Below are positions 32,722 through 42,348 of a stretch of 64,000 nucleotides of DNA, piece by piece. The notes beneath the pieces were generated by a model. That model saw only the letters and a list, made by a program, of their open reading frames with translations, ran no database searches and was not told the origin of the DNA. The position numbers and the translations under genes are program-made. The DNA is taken from NCBI RefSeq assembly GCF_022952855.1, contig NZ_JALJDX010000201.1, positions 1 through 64,000 on the forward strand. The letters are read 5' to 3'. The DNA is from Pseudomonas sp. RGM2987. GTDB lineage: Bacteria; Pseudomonadota; Gammaproteobacteria; Pseudomonadales; Pseudomonadaceae. Numbering within the stretch: the stretch's first letter is position 1; every line of letters starts with the position of its first letter.

Positions 32722-34068
32722 CTAACGCAACAAATGCACCCCCAACCCCGCCAGCCCGCACGCCAGCAGCACCTGGATCACGCCGCGCTTGTAGCGAAAC
32801 AGCGCAATGGCCGCCAGGAGGGCGATGACCGCCGATGGCCAGTCCAGCGCGGCGCTAAAGCCGTTGGGCCAGAGCACGTGGTAGCCGAAGAAGCAGGCCA
32901 GGTTGAGGATGACGCCGACCACCGCTGCGGTAATCGCTGTCAGCGGAGCAGTGAATTTCAACTCGTTGTGGGTCGACTCCACCAGCGGGCCACCGGCCAG
33001 GATGAACAGGAAGGAAGGCAGGAAGGTGAACCAGGTCACCAGCGTGGCCGCGACGGCGCCGGCCAGGAACGCCTGCTCGGCGCCGAACACTTGCGTCACG
33101 TAGCCGCCGACGAAGCCGACGAACGCCACCACCATGATCAGCGGTCCGGGCGTGGTCTCGCCCAGGGCCAGCCCGTCGATCATTTGCGTGGGCGTCAGCC
33201 ACCCGAAGTGCACGACGGCGCCTTGGTACACGTAGGGCAAGACCGCGTAGGCGCCGCCGAATGTCAGCAGCGCAGCCTTGGTGAAGAACCAGGCCATCTG
33301 CGTCAGGGTACCTTCCCAGCCGAACGCCAGGGTCAGCACGCCCATCGGCAACATCCACAGCAGGGCACCGACAATCGCCAGGCGAGCGAGCCGCAAGGCG
33401 CTGAACCGGGCGTGGTCCGGGCTTGGAGTGTCGTCGTCGATCAATGCCGGGCCGAATGATCGATGCGCGGCGTCGTGGCCGCCCAGGCTGAATTTTTCCG
33501 GTGCCCAGCGCCCGCCCAGGTAGCCGATTACGGCGGCGCCCAGCACGATCAGGGGGAACGGAATGTTCAGGGCGAAAATCGCGGTGAACGAGGCGGCGGC
33601 GATAGCCCACAGCCAGCCGTTCTTGAGTGCACGGGAACCGATCCGGTGGGCGGCATGTACCACGATGGCTGTCACGGCCGGCTTGATCCCATAGAAAATC
33701 CCCGCCACCACCGGCACTTCGCCAAAGGCGATGTACAACCACGACAGGCCGATGAGGATGAACAACGACGGCAGTACGAACAGCGCACCGGCGATGACCC
33801 CGCCCCAGGTCCGGTGCATGAGCCAGCCCAGGTACGTCGCCAGCTGCTGGGCTTCCGGCCCTGGCAGCAGCATGCAGTAGTTCAGGGCATGCAGAAAGCG
33901 CCGCTCGGAAATCCAGCGCCGACGTTCCACCAGTTCCTGGTGCATGATCGAGATCTGCCCGGCCGGCCCGCCAAAGCTGATGAAACCAAGTTTTAGCCAG
34001 AACCAGAAGGCTTCACGCAGGCTGACGACAGAGGGTCTGCTCAGGGATGTATCGGACGCTTTATTCAT
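32722..34068 (-). CDS. chrA: Chromate transporter ChrA, two-domain form
   Basis: A 448-aa membrane protein with two homologous CHR halves, as in the long ChrA family that exports chromate. The first half has FISFGGPAGQISIMH and PGPEAQQLATYLG. The second has LLTFGGAYAVLPYVYQ and ALGETTPGPLIMVVAFVGF. About 11-12 helices are predicted. The start MNKASDTSLSRPS at 34068 is preferred; an upstream in-frame ATG would add 10 residues. Chromate as substrate is family-based; ChrA relatives may also move sulfate-like anions. Confidence 0.9.
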   Translation of the reverse strand: MNKASDTSLSRPSVVSLREAFWFWLKLGFISFGGPAGQISIMHQELVERRRWISERRFLHALNYCMLLPGPEAQQLATYLGWLMHRTWGGVIAGALFVLPSLFILIGLSWLYIAFGEVPVVAGIFYGIKPAVTAIVVHAAHRIGSRALKNGWLWAIAAASFTAIFALNIPFPLIVLGAAVIGYLGGRWAPEKFSLGGHDAAHRSFGPALIDDDTPSPDHARFSALRLARLAIVGALLWMLPMGVLTLAFGWEGTLTQMAWFFTKAALLTFGGAYAVLPYVYQGAVVHFGWLTPTQMIDGLALGETTPGPLIMVVAFVGFVGGYVTQVFGAEQAFLAGAVAATLVTWFTFLPSFLFILAGGPLVESTHNELKFTAPLTAITAAVVGVILNLACFFGYHVLWPNGFSAALDWPSAVIALLAAIALFRYKRGVIQVLLACGLAGLGVHLLR

Positions 34069-34190
34069 GGCGGGCACGCAGAAATAGAAGGCGACCATAC
34101 GTTAGGGGGCGTCGTCCGATTTAGATAGCCTCGGTGATGGGGGCTCGTGAAAAAAACGCAGCGTTTCATGGGCGCCGAGCACCACCGCCC

Positions 34191-34296
34191 GTGGCGAGGG
34201 AGCTTGCTCCCGCTGGGGTGCGAAGCAGCCCAAAGGGGCCTTTTGGGAAAGAGGGCGACTGCTGCGCAGTCGAGCGGGAGCAAGCTCCCTCGCCAC
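34191..34296. repeat. REPIN-type inverted repeat pair (family A)
   Basis: Arms GTGGCGAGGGAGCTTGCTCC face each other with a centre that differs from the other copies (AAAGGGGCCTTTTGGG). The 410-nt chrA-GGDEF gap holds nothing else that I can support. Confidence 0.85.
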
Positions 34297-34477
34297 GAGG
34301 TTTTCAGCGTTTTCGAGCGTGTGGCTATTCAAAGGAATAGATCTTTTTGGATCCACTTTGCCTCTTATCGGCTGCACGATACGGGCAAATTGCCGCCCCT
34401 CAAGCGGTAGGCTAAGCTCTCGATTATTGGCGGCTTTGAGCGACCTCGCTCATGTTTTAGCCTCCCCAGGAACTCGC

Positions 34478-36049
34478 TTGCCTATCCCCATTCACGATCC
34501 GCTCCATCCCCCCGACGGTGCCCTGAAACGCCTGCCCTTGCTCAAGGCAGCGGTGGCGTTTATCGCGGCGGTCTGCCTGTGCCTGTGCGGTTTGCTTTAT
34601 TTGCAACTGGAGCAGTCCCGGCGTCACGACCTGGAGTTCGCCCGCATCGCGTCGGCCAATCTGACCCGGGCCATGGCGCAACAGGCTCAGGATACTTTCC
34701 TGCAGGCCGACCTGGTCCTGGCCAGTCAGGCCGACTGGATCCAACTCGACGGTTTTGCCCCGGCCTCCCGGTCACGCTTGCACCAGACCTTCGCCCGACG
34801 CGTGCAATCACTTGAGCAATTGCACGGCCTGTTCCTGTTCGACAAAAAGGGCCACTGGGTCGTGACCTCCTTCGATCAGTTGCAAAGGGGCCCGGGGGTG
34901 GCGGATCGGGAGTACTTTGCTTTCCACCAGCAGAACGCCTCGCTGGTCGCCCATATCGGGCCGGCGATCCGCAGTCGACAGAACGGCGAGTGGATCATCC
35001 CGGTTTCCAGGCGCGTGAATGACCGGGACGGCAATTTCCAGGGCGTGCTGATGGCCGGGATCAAGATGTCGTACTTCGACCGGTTCTTCAAAAGCTTCAG
35101 CCTGGACGATAAAGGCGAGATGGCCCTGGCCTTGTCCGACGGCACGCTATTGGCTCGCCGGCCATTCGATGAGGCGCGGATCGGCCACCCGCTGACCGAA
35201 GAACATATCTTCAAGCATGACTTGCCAGGCGCGACCTCCGGCGACGCAATCATCCGTTCCGCCGTTGATGGCGTCGTCAGGCTCTACGGACACCAGCACT
35301 TGCAAGCCTATCCGTTGGTGGTCACGGCAGCCATGTCCGAGGAAGCCATCCTGACGGGCTGGCATGACCGGGCCTTCCAATCCAGCCTCATCGTGGCGCT
35401 GGTGGTCCTGGGTATCTGTCTGTTTGGCTGGGTATTCGCGCGTCAGGTGCGCAACAGCGAGCGGATCGAAGCGGATTTGCGCAAAGCCCAGGAGGCCCTG
35501 GAACTGATCGCCACCCATGACAGCCTGACCGGCCTGGCGAACCGCCGGCTGTTCGAGCGGGCCCTGGACGTCGAGTTTGGCCGAGGCGCTCGCCAGCGCA
35601 GTCCGCTGAGCCTGATCATGCTCGATATCGACTGCTTCAAACGCTACAACGACACCTACGGGCACGTGGCCGGCGACCATTGCCTGGTGGAGGTGGCGAA
35701 AGTGCTCAGGGATTGTTGCCATCGCAAGGCTGACCTTGCGGTGCGCTATGGCGGCGAGGAGTTCGCAGTGCTGCTGCCCGATACCGACCTGCACGGCGCG
35801 ATGGTACTGGCTGAGCAGATCCGGCAGAAGGTCATCGCCAGACACGTTACCCATTCCGGCTCGCCGACCGGCCACGTCACGGTGAGCCTGGGCTGCTACG
35901 CCTTCGTTCCCAGCAGCCTGGACAGCATCGAGGTATTTATCCAGCGCGCCGACGCCGCGCTGTATCAGGCCAAGCACAGCGGTCGCAACCGCGTGGCGGC
36001 GCTGTCCATGGACAGCGGGCTCGATGGGTTGCAGCGCTCGGATCGTTGA
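34478..36049 (+). CDS. Membrane-bound diguanylate cyclase with a Cache-type sensor
   Basis: A 523-aa protein: helix at about 23-45, a periplasmic sensor of about 240 residues of dCache-like type (FDKKGHWVVTSFDQL, GEWIIPVSRRVNDRDGNFQGVL), a second helix near 300, and a C-terminal GGDEF domain. The catalytic motif is RYGGEEFAVLLP, so it should make c-di-GMP. An allosteric I-site RKAD lies five residues before it. I choose the TTG at 34478, which has AGGAA 5 nt before it; the frame is open upstream, but through low-similarity DNA. A second c-di-GMP gene follows 66 nt downstream. Confidence 0.85.
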   Translation: MPIPIHDPLHPPDGALKRLPLLKAAVAFIAAVCLCLCGLLYLQLEQSRRHDLEFARIASANLTRAMAQQAQDTFLQADLVLASQADWIQLDGFAPASRSRLHQTFARRVQSLEQLHGLFLFDKKGHWVVTSFDQLQRGPGVADREYFAFHQQNASLVAHIGPAIRSRQNGEWIIPVSRRVNDRDGNFQGVLMAGIKMSYFDRFFKSFSLDDKGEMALALSDGTLLARRPFDEARIGHPLTEEHIFKHDLPGATSGDAIIRSAVDGVVRLYGHQHLQAYPLVVTAAMSEEAILTGWHDRAFQSSLIVALVVLGICLFGWVFARQVRNSERIEADLRKAQEALELIATHDSLTGLANRRLFERALDVEFGRGARQRSPLSLIMLDIDCFKRYNDTYGHVAGDHCLVEVAKVLRDCCHRKADLAVRYGGEEFAVLLPDTDLHGAMVLAEQIRQKVIARHVTHSGSPTGHVTVSLGCYAFVPSSLDSIEVFIQRADAALYQAKHSGRNRVAALSMDSGLDGLQRSDR

Positions 36050-36115
36050 GTTCGTTGGAATCATCGACGACCTGTCACGGTCAACTGCTCAGATTCCAGG
36101 ACAGGAGCAGGCCAA

Positions 36116-38692
36116 ATGGATTGCGCTGCCGATACCCCTTCAACCCCTGCGCGTCACACACCGATTACTCGCCGCCTGGTGGCGGCGTTCGGCGGGATGT
36201 TTCTACTGGGCCTGCTGGTAGCGGTGGCCGCGCTGTTCAACATTGCGCAAAAGCTCGACGAAGAGGACGTGCGCAAGACCCTCTTCTATACCGAGCGCGC
36301 CCTCGAGAATCGCATCACCGCCTCGAAAAATTACATCGCCAGCTACACCTATTGGACCACCGCCTACGAGCACCTCAATGGCGAAGTCGATGTGCAGTGG
36401 GCCTATGCCGACCAGAACATGGGCAAGACCCTGTTCACCAAGGACGGCTACGAGGGGGTGTTTGTCATCGACCGCGAGCGCACCAAGTACGCCGTGGTGC
36501 TTGGGCAGAACGTCCAGGGCGATGCGGCGAACTACATCGACACGCCGCTTCAGGCGCTGGTGGACAAGCTCCGGGCGCAAGCCGACCTGACGCAGCCGGT
36601 GATCAGCTACACCTTGTTCAAGGGCTGGCCGGCCATCGTCACCGCGTCGGTCATCCTGCCCAATGACGAGCGCCCCCGGGTCGACGCCAGAGGCACTTCG
36701 GTCCTGCTGTTCGTCGACCAGCTGACGCCAGTGAAGCTGCGCAAGCTGGGTAGAAGCTATGGCCTGACTGACCTGAGCCTGAAGAAAGACACGGAATTGG
36801 CGCCCGGCCAGCCCGCTGTACCCCTGGACAGCACCGGTTACAGCCTGGTGTCCCATTTGCAGCAGCCGGGGCATCAACTGCTCTGGTCGTTGCTGCCGCC
36901 GTTGGGGGGCGCGCTGTTGATTCTGGCGTTGCTGACCGCTTACTTTTTCCGCTACGCCTTGCGCACCGCCCGCCACGTGGATGCCAGTTACGACCGGCTG
37001 CAAATGTCGACCCAGGCCCTGGAAGCCAGCGAAGAGCGTTTCCGCGCCGTGGCCGAGGCGGCGTCCGACTGGATCTGGGAAATCGACGGCGAACAACGCA
37101 TCACTTATCTGTCGGGGCGCTTCAACACCGTCACCGGGTTCTCCGACCAGCAATGGCTGGGGCAGGACATCGAGCAGTTGCTGTATTGCGACACGACGCC
37201 GATTGTCCATTGGCTGGGCAAGCTGACCGAAGAGCAGAGTACGGGCAACCTGCGCTGTTCCTACCGCGACTATTCCGGGCAGTTGCGCTTCTGCCGGGTG
37301 TCGGCCCGCCCGATCTACGACAAGGCTGCGGTGGTGGGCTATCGCGGCACCGCCAGCGACATCACCGACGAAGTGGCGGCTCATGCCCAGGTCCAGCATC
37401 TGTCGTTGCACGATGCGCTGACCGGCCTGCCGAACCGCAACAAACTGGCGCGACATCTCGACGATGCGTTGCTGGCCAAGGAACATTCGGCGCCCTTGAC
37501 CCTACTGATGGTGGACCTGGATAACTTCAAGCCGATCAACGATTCTCTCGGGCACCCGGCGGGCGATGCGGTCCTGCTGGAAGTGGCCCAGCGCCTGCGC
37601 GACAGCACCCGCGAGCAGGACCTGGTGGCGCGCCTGGGCGGCGACGAATTCGTGGTGGTACTCAACGGCATGGAGAGCACCACCGAAATCGACCGGTTCT
37701 GCGCGCGGCTGATCGAAAGCTTGCAGCAACCGATCCATTACGAAACCCATTCGTTGCACATCGGTGCCAGCATCGGCATTGCGGTGAGCCGGCGCCAGGG
37801 TTATGTCCCCGGCGAGTTGATCCGTTGTGCCGACATTGCCTTGTACCAGGCCAAGTCCGAGGGCAAGAAGACCTGGTGCTATTTCGCCTCGCAGATGAAC
37901 GATCAGATCCAGCATCGCCGGCAACTGGAAAGCGACTTGCGCCAGGCGGTGAAGAATAATGAGTTCGTCCTGCATTTCCAGCCGCGCTACAAAGTTGACG
38001 GCCGGGAGATCGTGGCCGTCGAGGCGCTCGTGCGCTGGGAACATCCGACCCAGGGCCTGCTGGGCCCCGATGCCTTTATTCCGCTGGCCGAGCAGACCGA
38101 CCTGATCGTCCCGCTTTCCCATTGGGTGTTGCGCGAGGCCTGCGAAACCGCGCTGACCTGGCCCGGGGAACTGATGGTCTCGGTCAACCTGTCGCCTGCC
38201 CAATTCGAGCGCAGTGATGTGGTCGCCGACGTGCGCCAGGCGCTGATCGAAACCCGGTTCCCGGCGAGCCGCCTGGAGTTGGAGATCACCGAGAACGTGA
38301 TGCTCAACGATGTGGACGGGGCGCTCCAGGTCATGAATGACCTCAAGGAGCTAGGCGTGCGTTTGAACATGGACGACTTCGGCACCGGTTATTCGTCCCT
38401 GGGTTACCTGCGCACCTATCCGTTTGACGGCATCAAGATCGACAAGCGTTTCATCGCGTCGATGAGCAACAGCAGCAACGATCGCGCCGTGGTACAGGCG
38501 ATCATCAACCTGGGCAAGGCCATGGGCCTGACCGTCACCGCCGAAGGCGTGGAAACCCTGGCGCAGCTCGGTTCGTTGGACTCTGACCAATGTCACGAGG
38601 TGCAGGGCTATTTCCTCAGCCGGCCTATCGACAAACAAGCCTTCGCGCAGTTGCTGGAGAGCGCTCGCCCCTTGTTGAAGACCGGTTCCTGA
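36116..38692 (+). CDS. Hybrid GGDEF-EAL protein with CHASE4-like sensor and PAS
   Basis: An 858-aa membrane protein. Order: helix (about 22-45), a periplasmic CHASE4-like region (KNYIASYTYWTTAYEHLNG) to about 270, second helix (about 270-290), PAS (about 310-430; FRAVAEAASDWIWEIDG), GGDEF (about 440-600), EAL (about 615-850). GGDEF is intact (RLGGDEFVVVL) with an I-site REQD. The EAL domain keeps EALVRWEHP, DDFGTGYSSLGYL, KIDKRF and TAEGVET, so both activities look possible. An AGGAG ribosome site precedes the ATG. It is probably in one operon with the upstream diguanylate cyclase. Confidence 0.9.
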   Translation: MDCAADTPSTPARHTPITRRLVAAFGGMFLLGLLVAVAALFNIAQKLDEEDVRKTLFYTERALENRITASKNYIASYTYWTTAYEHLNGEVDVQWAYADQNMGKTLFTKDGYEGVFVIDRERTKYAVVLGQNVQGDAANYIDTPLQALVDKLRAQADLTQPVISYTLFKGWPAIVTASVILPNDERPRVDARGTSVLLFVDQLTPVKLRKLGRSYGLTDLSLKKDTELAPGQPAVPLDSTGYSLVSHLQQPGHQLLWSLLPPLGGALLILALLTAYFFRYALRTARHVDASYDRLQMSTQALEASEERFRAVAEAASDWIWEIDGEQRITYLSGRFNTVTGFSDQQWLGQDIEQLLYCDTTPIVHWLGKLTEEQSTGNLRCSYRDYSGQLRFCRVSARPIYDKAAVVGYRGTASDITDEVAAHAQVQHLSLHDALTGLPNRNKLARHLDDALLAKEHSAPLTLLMVDLDNFKPINDSLGHPAGDAVLLEVAQRLRDSTREQDLVARLGGDEFVVVLNGMESTTEIDRFCARLIESLQQPIHYETHSLHIGASIGIAVSRRQGYVPGELIRCADIALYQAKSEGKKTWCYFASQMNDQIQHRRQLESDLRQAVKNNEFVLHFQPRYKVDGREIVAVEALVRWEHPTQGLLGPDAFIPLAEQTDLIVPLSHWVLREACETALTWPGELMVSVNLSPAQFERSDVVADVRQALIETRFPASRLELEITENVMLNDVDGALQVMNDLKELGVRLNMDDFGTGYSSLGYLRTYPFDGIKIDKRFIASMSNSSNDRAVVQAIINLGKAMGLTVTAEGVETLAQLGSLDSDQCHEVQGYFLSRPIDKQAFAQLLESARPLLKTGS

Positions 38693-38761
38693 ATAGCCGT
38701 TGCAACCACTGCGAGCGGTTGTCGGTCACAGCTAGTGTCCTGGCATTTCGAGTTCTGGCCC

Positions 38762-39556
38762 ATGAAAAACCTGCGCATCGCAACCTTCAATATCAATGGC
38801 ATCCGGGCCCGGCTGCCCAACCTGCTGGAATGGCTGGAGCGCGAACAGCCGGACATTGCCTGCTTACAGGAGCTCAAGGCGACGGACAAGGATTTCCCCG
38901 CAGCGGAGCTGGAGTCAGTGGGCTATGGGTCGATCTGGCATGGGCAAGCGTCGTGGAACGGTGTCGCCATCCTGGCGCGGGATGCGCAACCGCTGGAGAG
39001 CCGTCGCGGCTTGCCGGGTGGCGAAGACGACAGCCACAGTCGCTACCTGGAAGCCGCGGTGCATGGTGTGCTGGTGGGATGTCTGTACCTGCCTAATGGC
39101 AATCCGCAGCCCGGCCCCAAGTTCGACTACAAGCTGGCGTGGTTCGAGCGCTTGATCGATTATGCCAAGGATTTGCAGGCCAGCGATCATCCCGTGGTAC
39201 TGGCCGGTGACTACAACGTGGTGCCCACCGACATGGACATCTACAACCCGCGCTCCTGGCTCAAGGACGCGCTGTTACAGCCCGAAAGCCGCGAGTGCTA
39301 CCAGCGCTTGCTGGATCAGGGCTGGACCGATTCGCTGCGTCACCTGTATCCGGACGAGCGGATCTACACCTTCTGGGATTACTTCCGCCAGCACTGGCAG
39401 AAAAATTCCGGGCTGCGTATCGATCACCTGTTGCTCAACCCGGCAGCCAGTCCTTACTTGAGCGAGGCAGGCGTCGACGCCTGGGTCAGGAACCAACCCC
39501 ATCCCAGCGACCATGCGCCGACCTGGATCCGGCTGGCATCGCGCAAACGGCGGTAA
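38762..39556 (+). CDS. xthA: Exodeoxyribonuclease III family AP endonuclease
   Basis: A 264-aa member of the exonuclease III/AP endonuclease family used in base-excision repair. Motifs: RIATFNINGIRARL (Asn for metal), CLQELKATD (catalytic Glu), LAGDYNVVPTDMDIY (Asp and Asn), LRIDHLLL, and PSDHAPTWI (catalytic His). The start MKNLRIATFN at 38762 is used because the first strand of the fold begins there. Pseudomonads often carry two paralogues; which of them this is cannot be told here. Confidence 0.93.
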   Translation: MKNLRIATFNINGIRARLPNLLEWLEREQPDIACLQELKATDKDFPAAELESVGYGSIWHGQASWNGVAILARDAQPLESRRGLPGGEDDSHSRYLEAAVHGVLVGCLYLPNGNPQPGPKFDYKLAWFERLIDYAKDLQASDHPVVLAGDYNVVPTDMDIYNPRSWLKDALLQPESRECYQRLLDQGWTDSLRHLYPDERIYTFWDYFRQHWQKNSGLRIDHLLLNPAASPYLSEAGVDAWVRNQPHPSDHAPTWIRLASRKRR

Positions 39557-39660
39557 CGGAGCAGCGCCCGGCCATTATTGTCTGTAAATGAGGAATGCCT
39601 TATACCTGCCCGACAGCCGCGCGCTTCGTTGCGCTGCACCGATCAGGGAAGGACACCCTC

Positions 39661-40488
39661 ATGAGCGATTCCAGACTGAGCGATACGGCCCGCTATCTGC
39701 GGCGCCTGGGTTTCGACGCACCACCACCGCCCACTCTCGAGACGTTGCGCCAGCTTCAATGGCGCCATACCGCCGAGTTTCCGTTTGAAACCCTCTCGAC
39801 CTTGCTGGGCCAACCGGTGCCCATCGACCTTGCATCAGTGGAGCGAAAGGTCTTCGAGCAGGGCCGTGGCGGCTACTGTTATGAACTCAACCAGCTGTTC
39901 CTGGCGCTGTTGCTGGAGCTGGGTTTCGACGCCCGGGGCATCAGCGGACGGGTGGTGATGAATGCGCCCGAAGGCGCTTGGCCAGCCCGGACCCACCGTC
40001 TCAGCCTGGTGACATTCGACGGCGTGCGCTACATCACCGATGTCGGCTTTGGTGGCATGGTGCCTACCGCGCCGCTGCTGCTGGACAGCCGTGACAGCCA
40101 ATCCACCCCTCACGAGGCGTATCGCATCGACAGCCAGGCGGACGGCTACCTGCTGCGCGCCAACGTCGCCGGCGAGTGGCGGCCGATGTATCTGTTTGAC
40201 CTGCAACGCCAGGAGGACATCGACTACATCGTCGGCAACTGGTACGTCAGCAACCATCCTGAGTCGCCGTTCATGGGCCGTTTGATGGTGGCCCGGACCG
40301 GTGACGGCTTGCGCAAGACGCTTAATGGCAACAGTTTTGCATTGCATCGGATGGGGCAGGAGAGCGAACGTCGAACGATCACCAACGCGGATGCGTTGAT
40401 TGACTTGCTTGAAACCGAGTTTGGCTTGCGCGTGCCGCCACGCGAGCTGCTACGGCCGGCGGTTGAGCATTTGTTGGTGGCAGCGTAA
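39661..40488 (+). CDS. nat: Arylamine N-acetyltransferase
   Basis: Transfers acetyl from acetyl-CoA to arylamines, hydrazines and arylhydroxylamines. The 275-aa length is typical. The catalytic triad is visible: Cys in GRGGYCYELNQLF, His in PARTHRLSLV and Asp in YITDVGFGGMVPTAP. The start MSDSRLSDTARYL at 39661 follows an AAGGA ribosome site. It is probably a single-gene unit. Confidence 0.93.
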   Translation: MSDSRLSDTARYLRRLGFDAPPPPTLETLRQLQWRHTAEFPFETLSTLLGQPVPIDLASVERKVFEQGRGGYCYELNQLFLALLLELGFDARGISGRVVMNAPEGAWPARTHRLSLVTFDGVRYITDVGFGGMVPTAPLLLDSRDSQSTPHEAYRIDSQADGYLLRANVAGEWRPMYLFDLQRQEDIDYIVGNWYVSNHPESPFMGRLMVARTGDGLRKTLNGNSFALHRMGQESERRTITNADALIDLLETEFGLRVPPRELLRPAVEHLLVAA

Positions 40489-40516
40489 GTCCCTGTTCAC
40501 GATACGTTGCGCTATA

Positions 40517-40530
40517 AGTTGTATACAACT
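40517..40530. promoter_or_regulatory. Perfect palindrome, likely GntR-type operator
   Basis: AGTTGTATACAACT is a 14-bp perfect palindrome containing TTGTATACAA, the kind of site bound by GntR/FCD-family regulators. It lies 67 nt upstream of the nucleobase permease ATG. No GntR gene is in the window, so the regulator would act from elsewhere. Confidence 0.5.
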
Positions 40531-40597
40531 CTATAGACATTTGTCTTTAGTTTTGAATACAGTGTGCGCATAACAAAAACCAGGGAAACTCCGAACC

Positions 40598-42121
40598 ATG
40601 AAAATGCCCCATGTTTCACTCCCACGGCCCGAGGATGAAAACCTCGGCGTCGGCGCGAATATGGCTTACGGCCTGCAGCATGTGTTGACCATGTACGGAG
40701 GCATCGTCGCGGTGCCGTTGATCATCGGCCAGGCGGCCGGTCTGTCATCGGCGGACATCGGTCTGCTGATTGCGGCGTCATTGTTCGCGGGAGGCCTGGC
40801 GACGTTGTTGCAAACCCTTGGCCTGCCGTTCTTCGGCTGCCAGCTGCCCTTGGTCCAGGGTGTGTCGTTTTCGGGCGTTGCGACCATGGTGGCAATTGTC
40901 GGCACCGCAGGGGAGGGCGGTTTCCAGGCCATCCTTGGCGCGGTAGTCGCCGCATCCCTGATTGGTCTGTTGATCACACCGGTTTTCTCGCGGATCACCC
41001 GGTTCTTCCCGCCCCTGGTCACTGGCATTGTCATCACCACCATTGGCTTGACCCTGATGCCGGTGGCCGCCCGCTGGGCAATGGGCGGTAACAGCCATGC
41101 CGCCGATTTCGGCAGCATGGCGAACATCGGCCTGGCGGCGGTGACCCTGGTGTTGGTGCTGTTGCTGAGCAAGTTGGGCAGCGCGACCATTTCCCGGCTG
41201 TCGATCCTGCTGGCGATGGTCATCGGCACGGTCATCGCGGTGTTCCTCGGCATGGCGGATTTCTCCTCGGTCAGCCAGGGGCCGATGTTCGGCTTCCCGA
41301 CACCGTTCCATTTCGGCATGCCGACTTTCCACATCGCCGCGATCCTGTCGATGTGCATCGTGATCATGGTGACGTTGGTGGAAACCTCTGCCGATATCCT
41401 GGCCGTGGGCGAGATCATCGACACCAAGGTCGATTCCCGGCGCCTGGGCAACGGCCTGCGCGCCGACATGCTGTCGAGCATGATCGCGCCGATTTTCGGC
41501 TCGTTCACCCAGAGTGCCTTCGCCCAGAATGTCGGACTGGTGGCGGTGACCGGGATCAAGAGTCGTTTCGTGGTGGCGACCGGCGGGGTGTTCCTGGTGG
41601 TGCTTGGGCTACTGCCGTTCATGGGGCGGGTGATTGCGGCCGTCCCCACCTCGGTGCTCGGCGGCGCCGGTATCGTGCTGTTCGGCACAGTGGCCGCCAG
41701 CGGCATCCGGACCCTGTCGAAGGTCGATTACCGCAACAACGTCAACCTGATCATCGTCGCCACTTCCATCGGTTTCGGCATGATCCCCATCGCTGCGCCG
41801 AACTTCTATGATCACTTCCCGAGCTGGTTCGCGACGATTTTCCATTCGGGCATCAGTTCCTCGGCGATCATGGCCATCGTACTGAACCTGGCGTTCAACC
41901 ACTTCACCGCCGGCAACTCCGACCAGCAGTCGGTCTTTGCCGCCGGCACCGAACGGGTGCTGCGCTACCAGGACCTGGCGGCGCTGCGCGAAGGCGATTA
42001 CTTCAGTGACGGTAAGCTGCACGACTGCGACGGCAATGAGATCCCCGTGGTGACCGACCCTGCCGCCCATGCATCGGCCGACCCAGCCCCGGTACGGTTG
42101 AAGAGTAGCGAGCATGTCTGA
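40598..42121 (+). CDS. Nucleobase:cation symporter-2 family permease (xanthine/uracil type)
   Basis: A 507-aa, 14-helix NCS2 (NAT) permease. Signatures: VGANMAYGLQHVLTMYGGIVAVPLI at the start, QTLGLPFFGCQLPLVQGVSFSGV, and the NAT signature region QSAFAQNVGLVAVTGIKSR with a Gln-containing motif. These proteins import xanthine, uric acid or uracil with protons or Na+. The C-terminal ~50 residues are a cytoplasmic tail. The palindrome upstream suggests substrate-responsive control. Confidence 0.9.
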   Translation: MKMPHVSLPRPEDENLGVGANMAYGLQHVLTMYGGIVAVPLIIGQAAGLSSADIGLLIAASLFAGGLATLLQTLGLPFFGCQLPLVQGVSFSGVATMVAIVGTAGEGGFQAILGAVVAASLIGLLITPVFSRITRFFPPLVTGIVITTIGLTLMPVAARWAMGGNSHAADFGSMANIGLAAVTLVLVLLLSKLGSATISRLSILLAMVIGTVIAVFLGMADFSSVSQGPMFGFPTPFHFGMPTFHIAAILSMCIVIMVTLVETSADILAVGEIIDTKVDSRRLGNGLRADMLSSMIAPIFGSFTQSAFAQNVGLVAVTGIKSRFVVATGGVFLVVLGLLPFMGRVIAAVPTSVLGGAGIVLFGTVAASGIRTLSKVDYRNNVNLIIVATSIGFGMIPIAAPNFYDHFPSWFATIFHSGISSSAIMAIVLNLAFNHFTAGNSDQQSVFAAGTERVLRYQDLAALREGDYFSDGKLHDCDGNEIPVVTDPAAHASADPAPVRLKSSEHV

Positions 42122-42154
42122 TCGGTACCCGTAGGCAGATGCTGCAAAATCCCT

Positions 42155-42243
42155 GTGGGAGCGGGCTTGCTCGCGAAGAGGGCGTGTCAGTCGACATCAT
42201 CGTTGGCTGACCCAACGACTTCGCGAGCAAGCCCGCTCCCACA
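42155..42243. repeat. REPIN-type inverted repeat pair (family B)
   Basis: GTGGGAGCGGGCTTGCTCGC and the reverse arm TTCGCGAGCAAGCCCGCTCC enclose about 40 nt. Confidence 0.85.
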
Positions 42244-42300
42244 GGGGATTTGCAGTGTCGACAAACATCAGTGTTTCCACAGGTTTTTTGGCGCCTCAAT

Positions 42301-42340
42301 AAAAAAGCAGCCTGTGATCTCGATCACAGGCTGCTTTTTT
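42301..42340. terminator. Perfect bidirectional terminator
   Basis: AGCAGCCTGTGATC and GATCACAGGCTGCT form a 14-bp perfect stem, flanked by A6 and T6. It separates the permease from the convergent PVYVQ-repeat gene. Confidence 0.95.
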
Positions 42341-42348
42341 CGTTCCAG

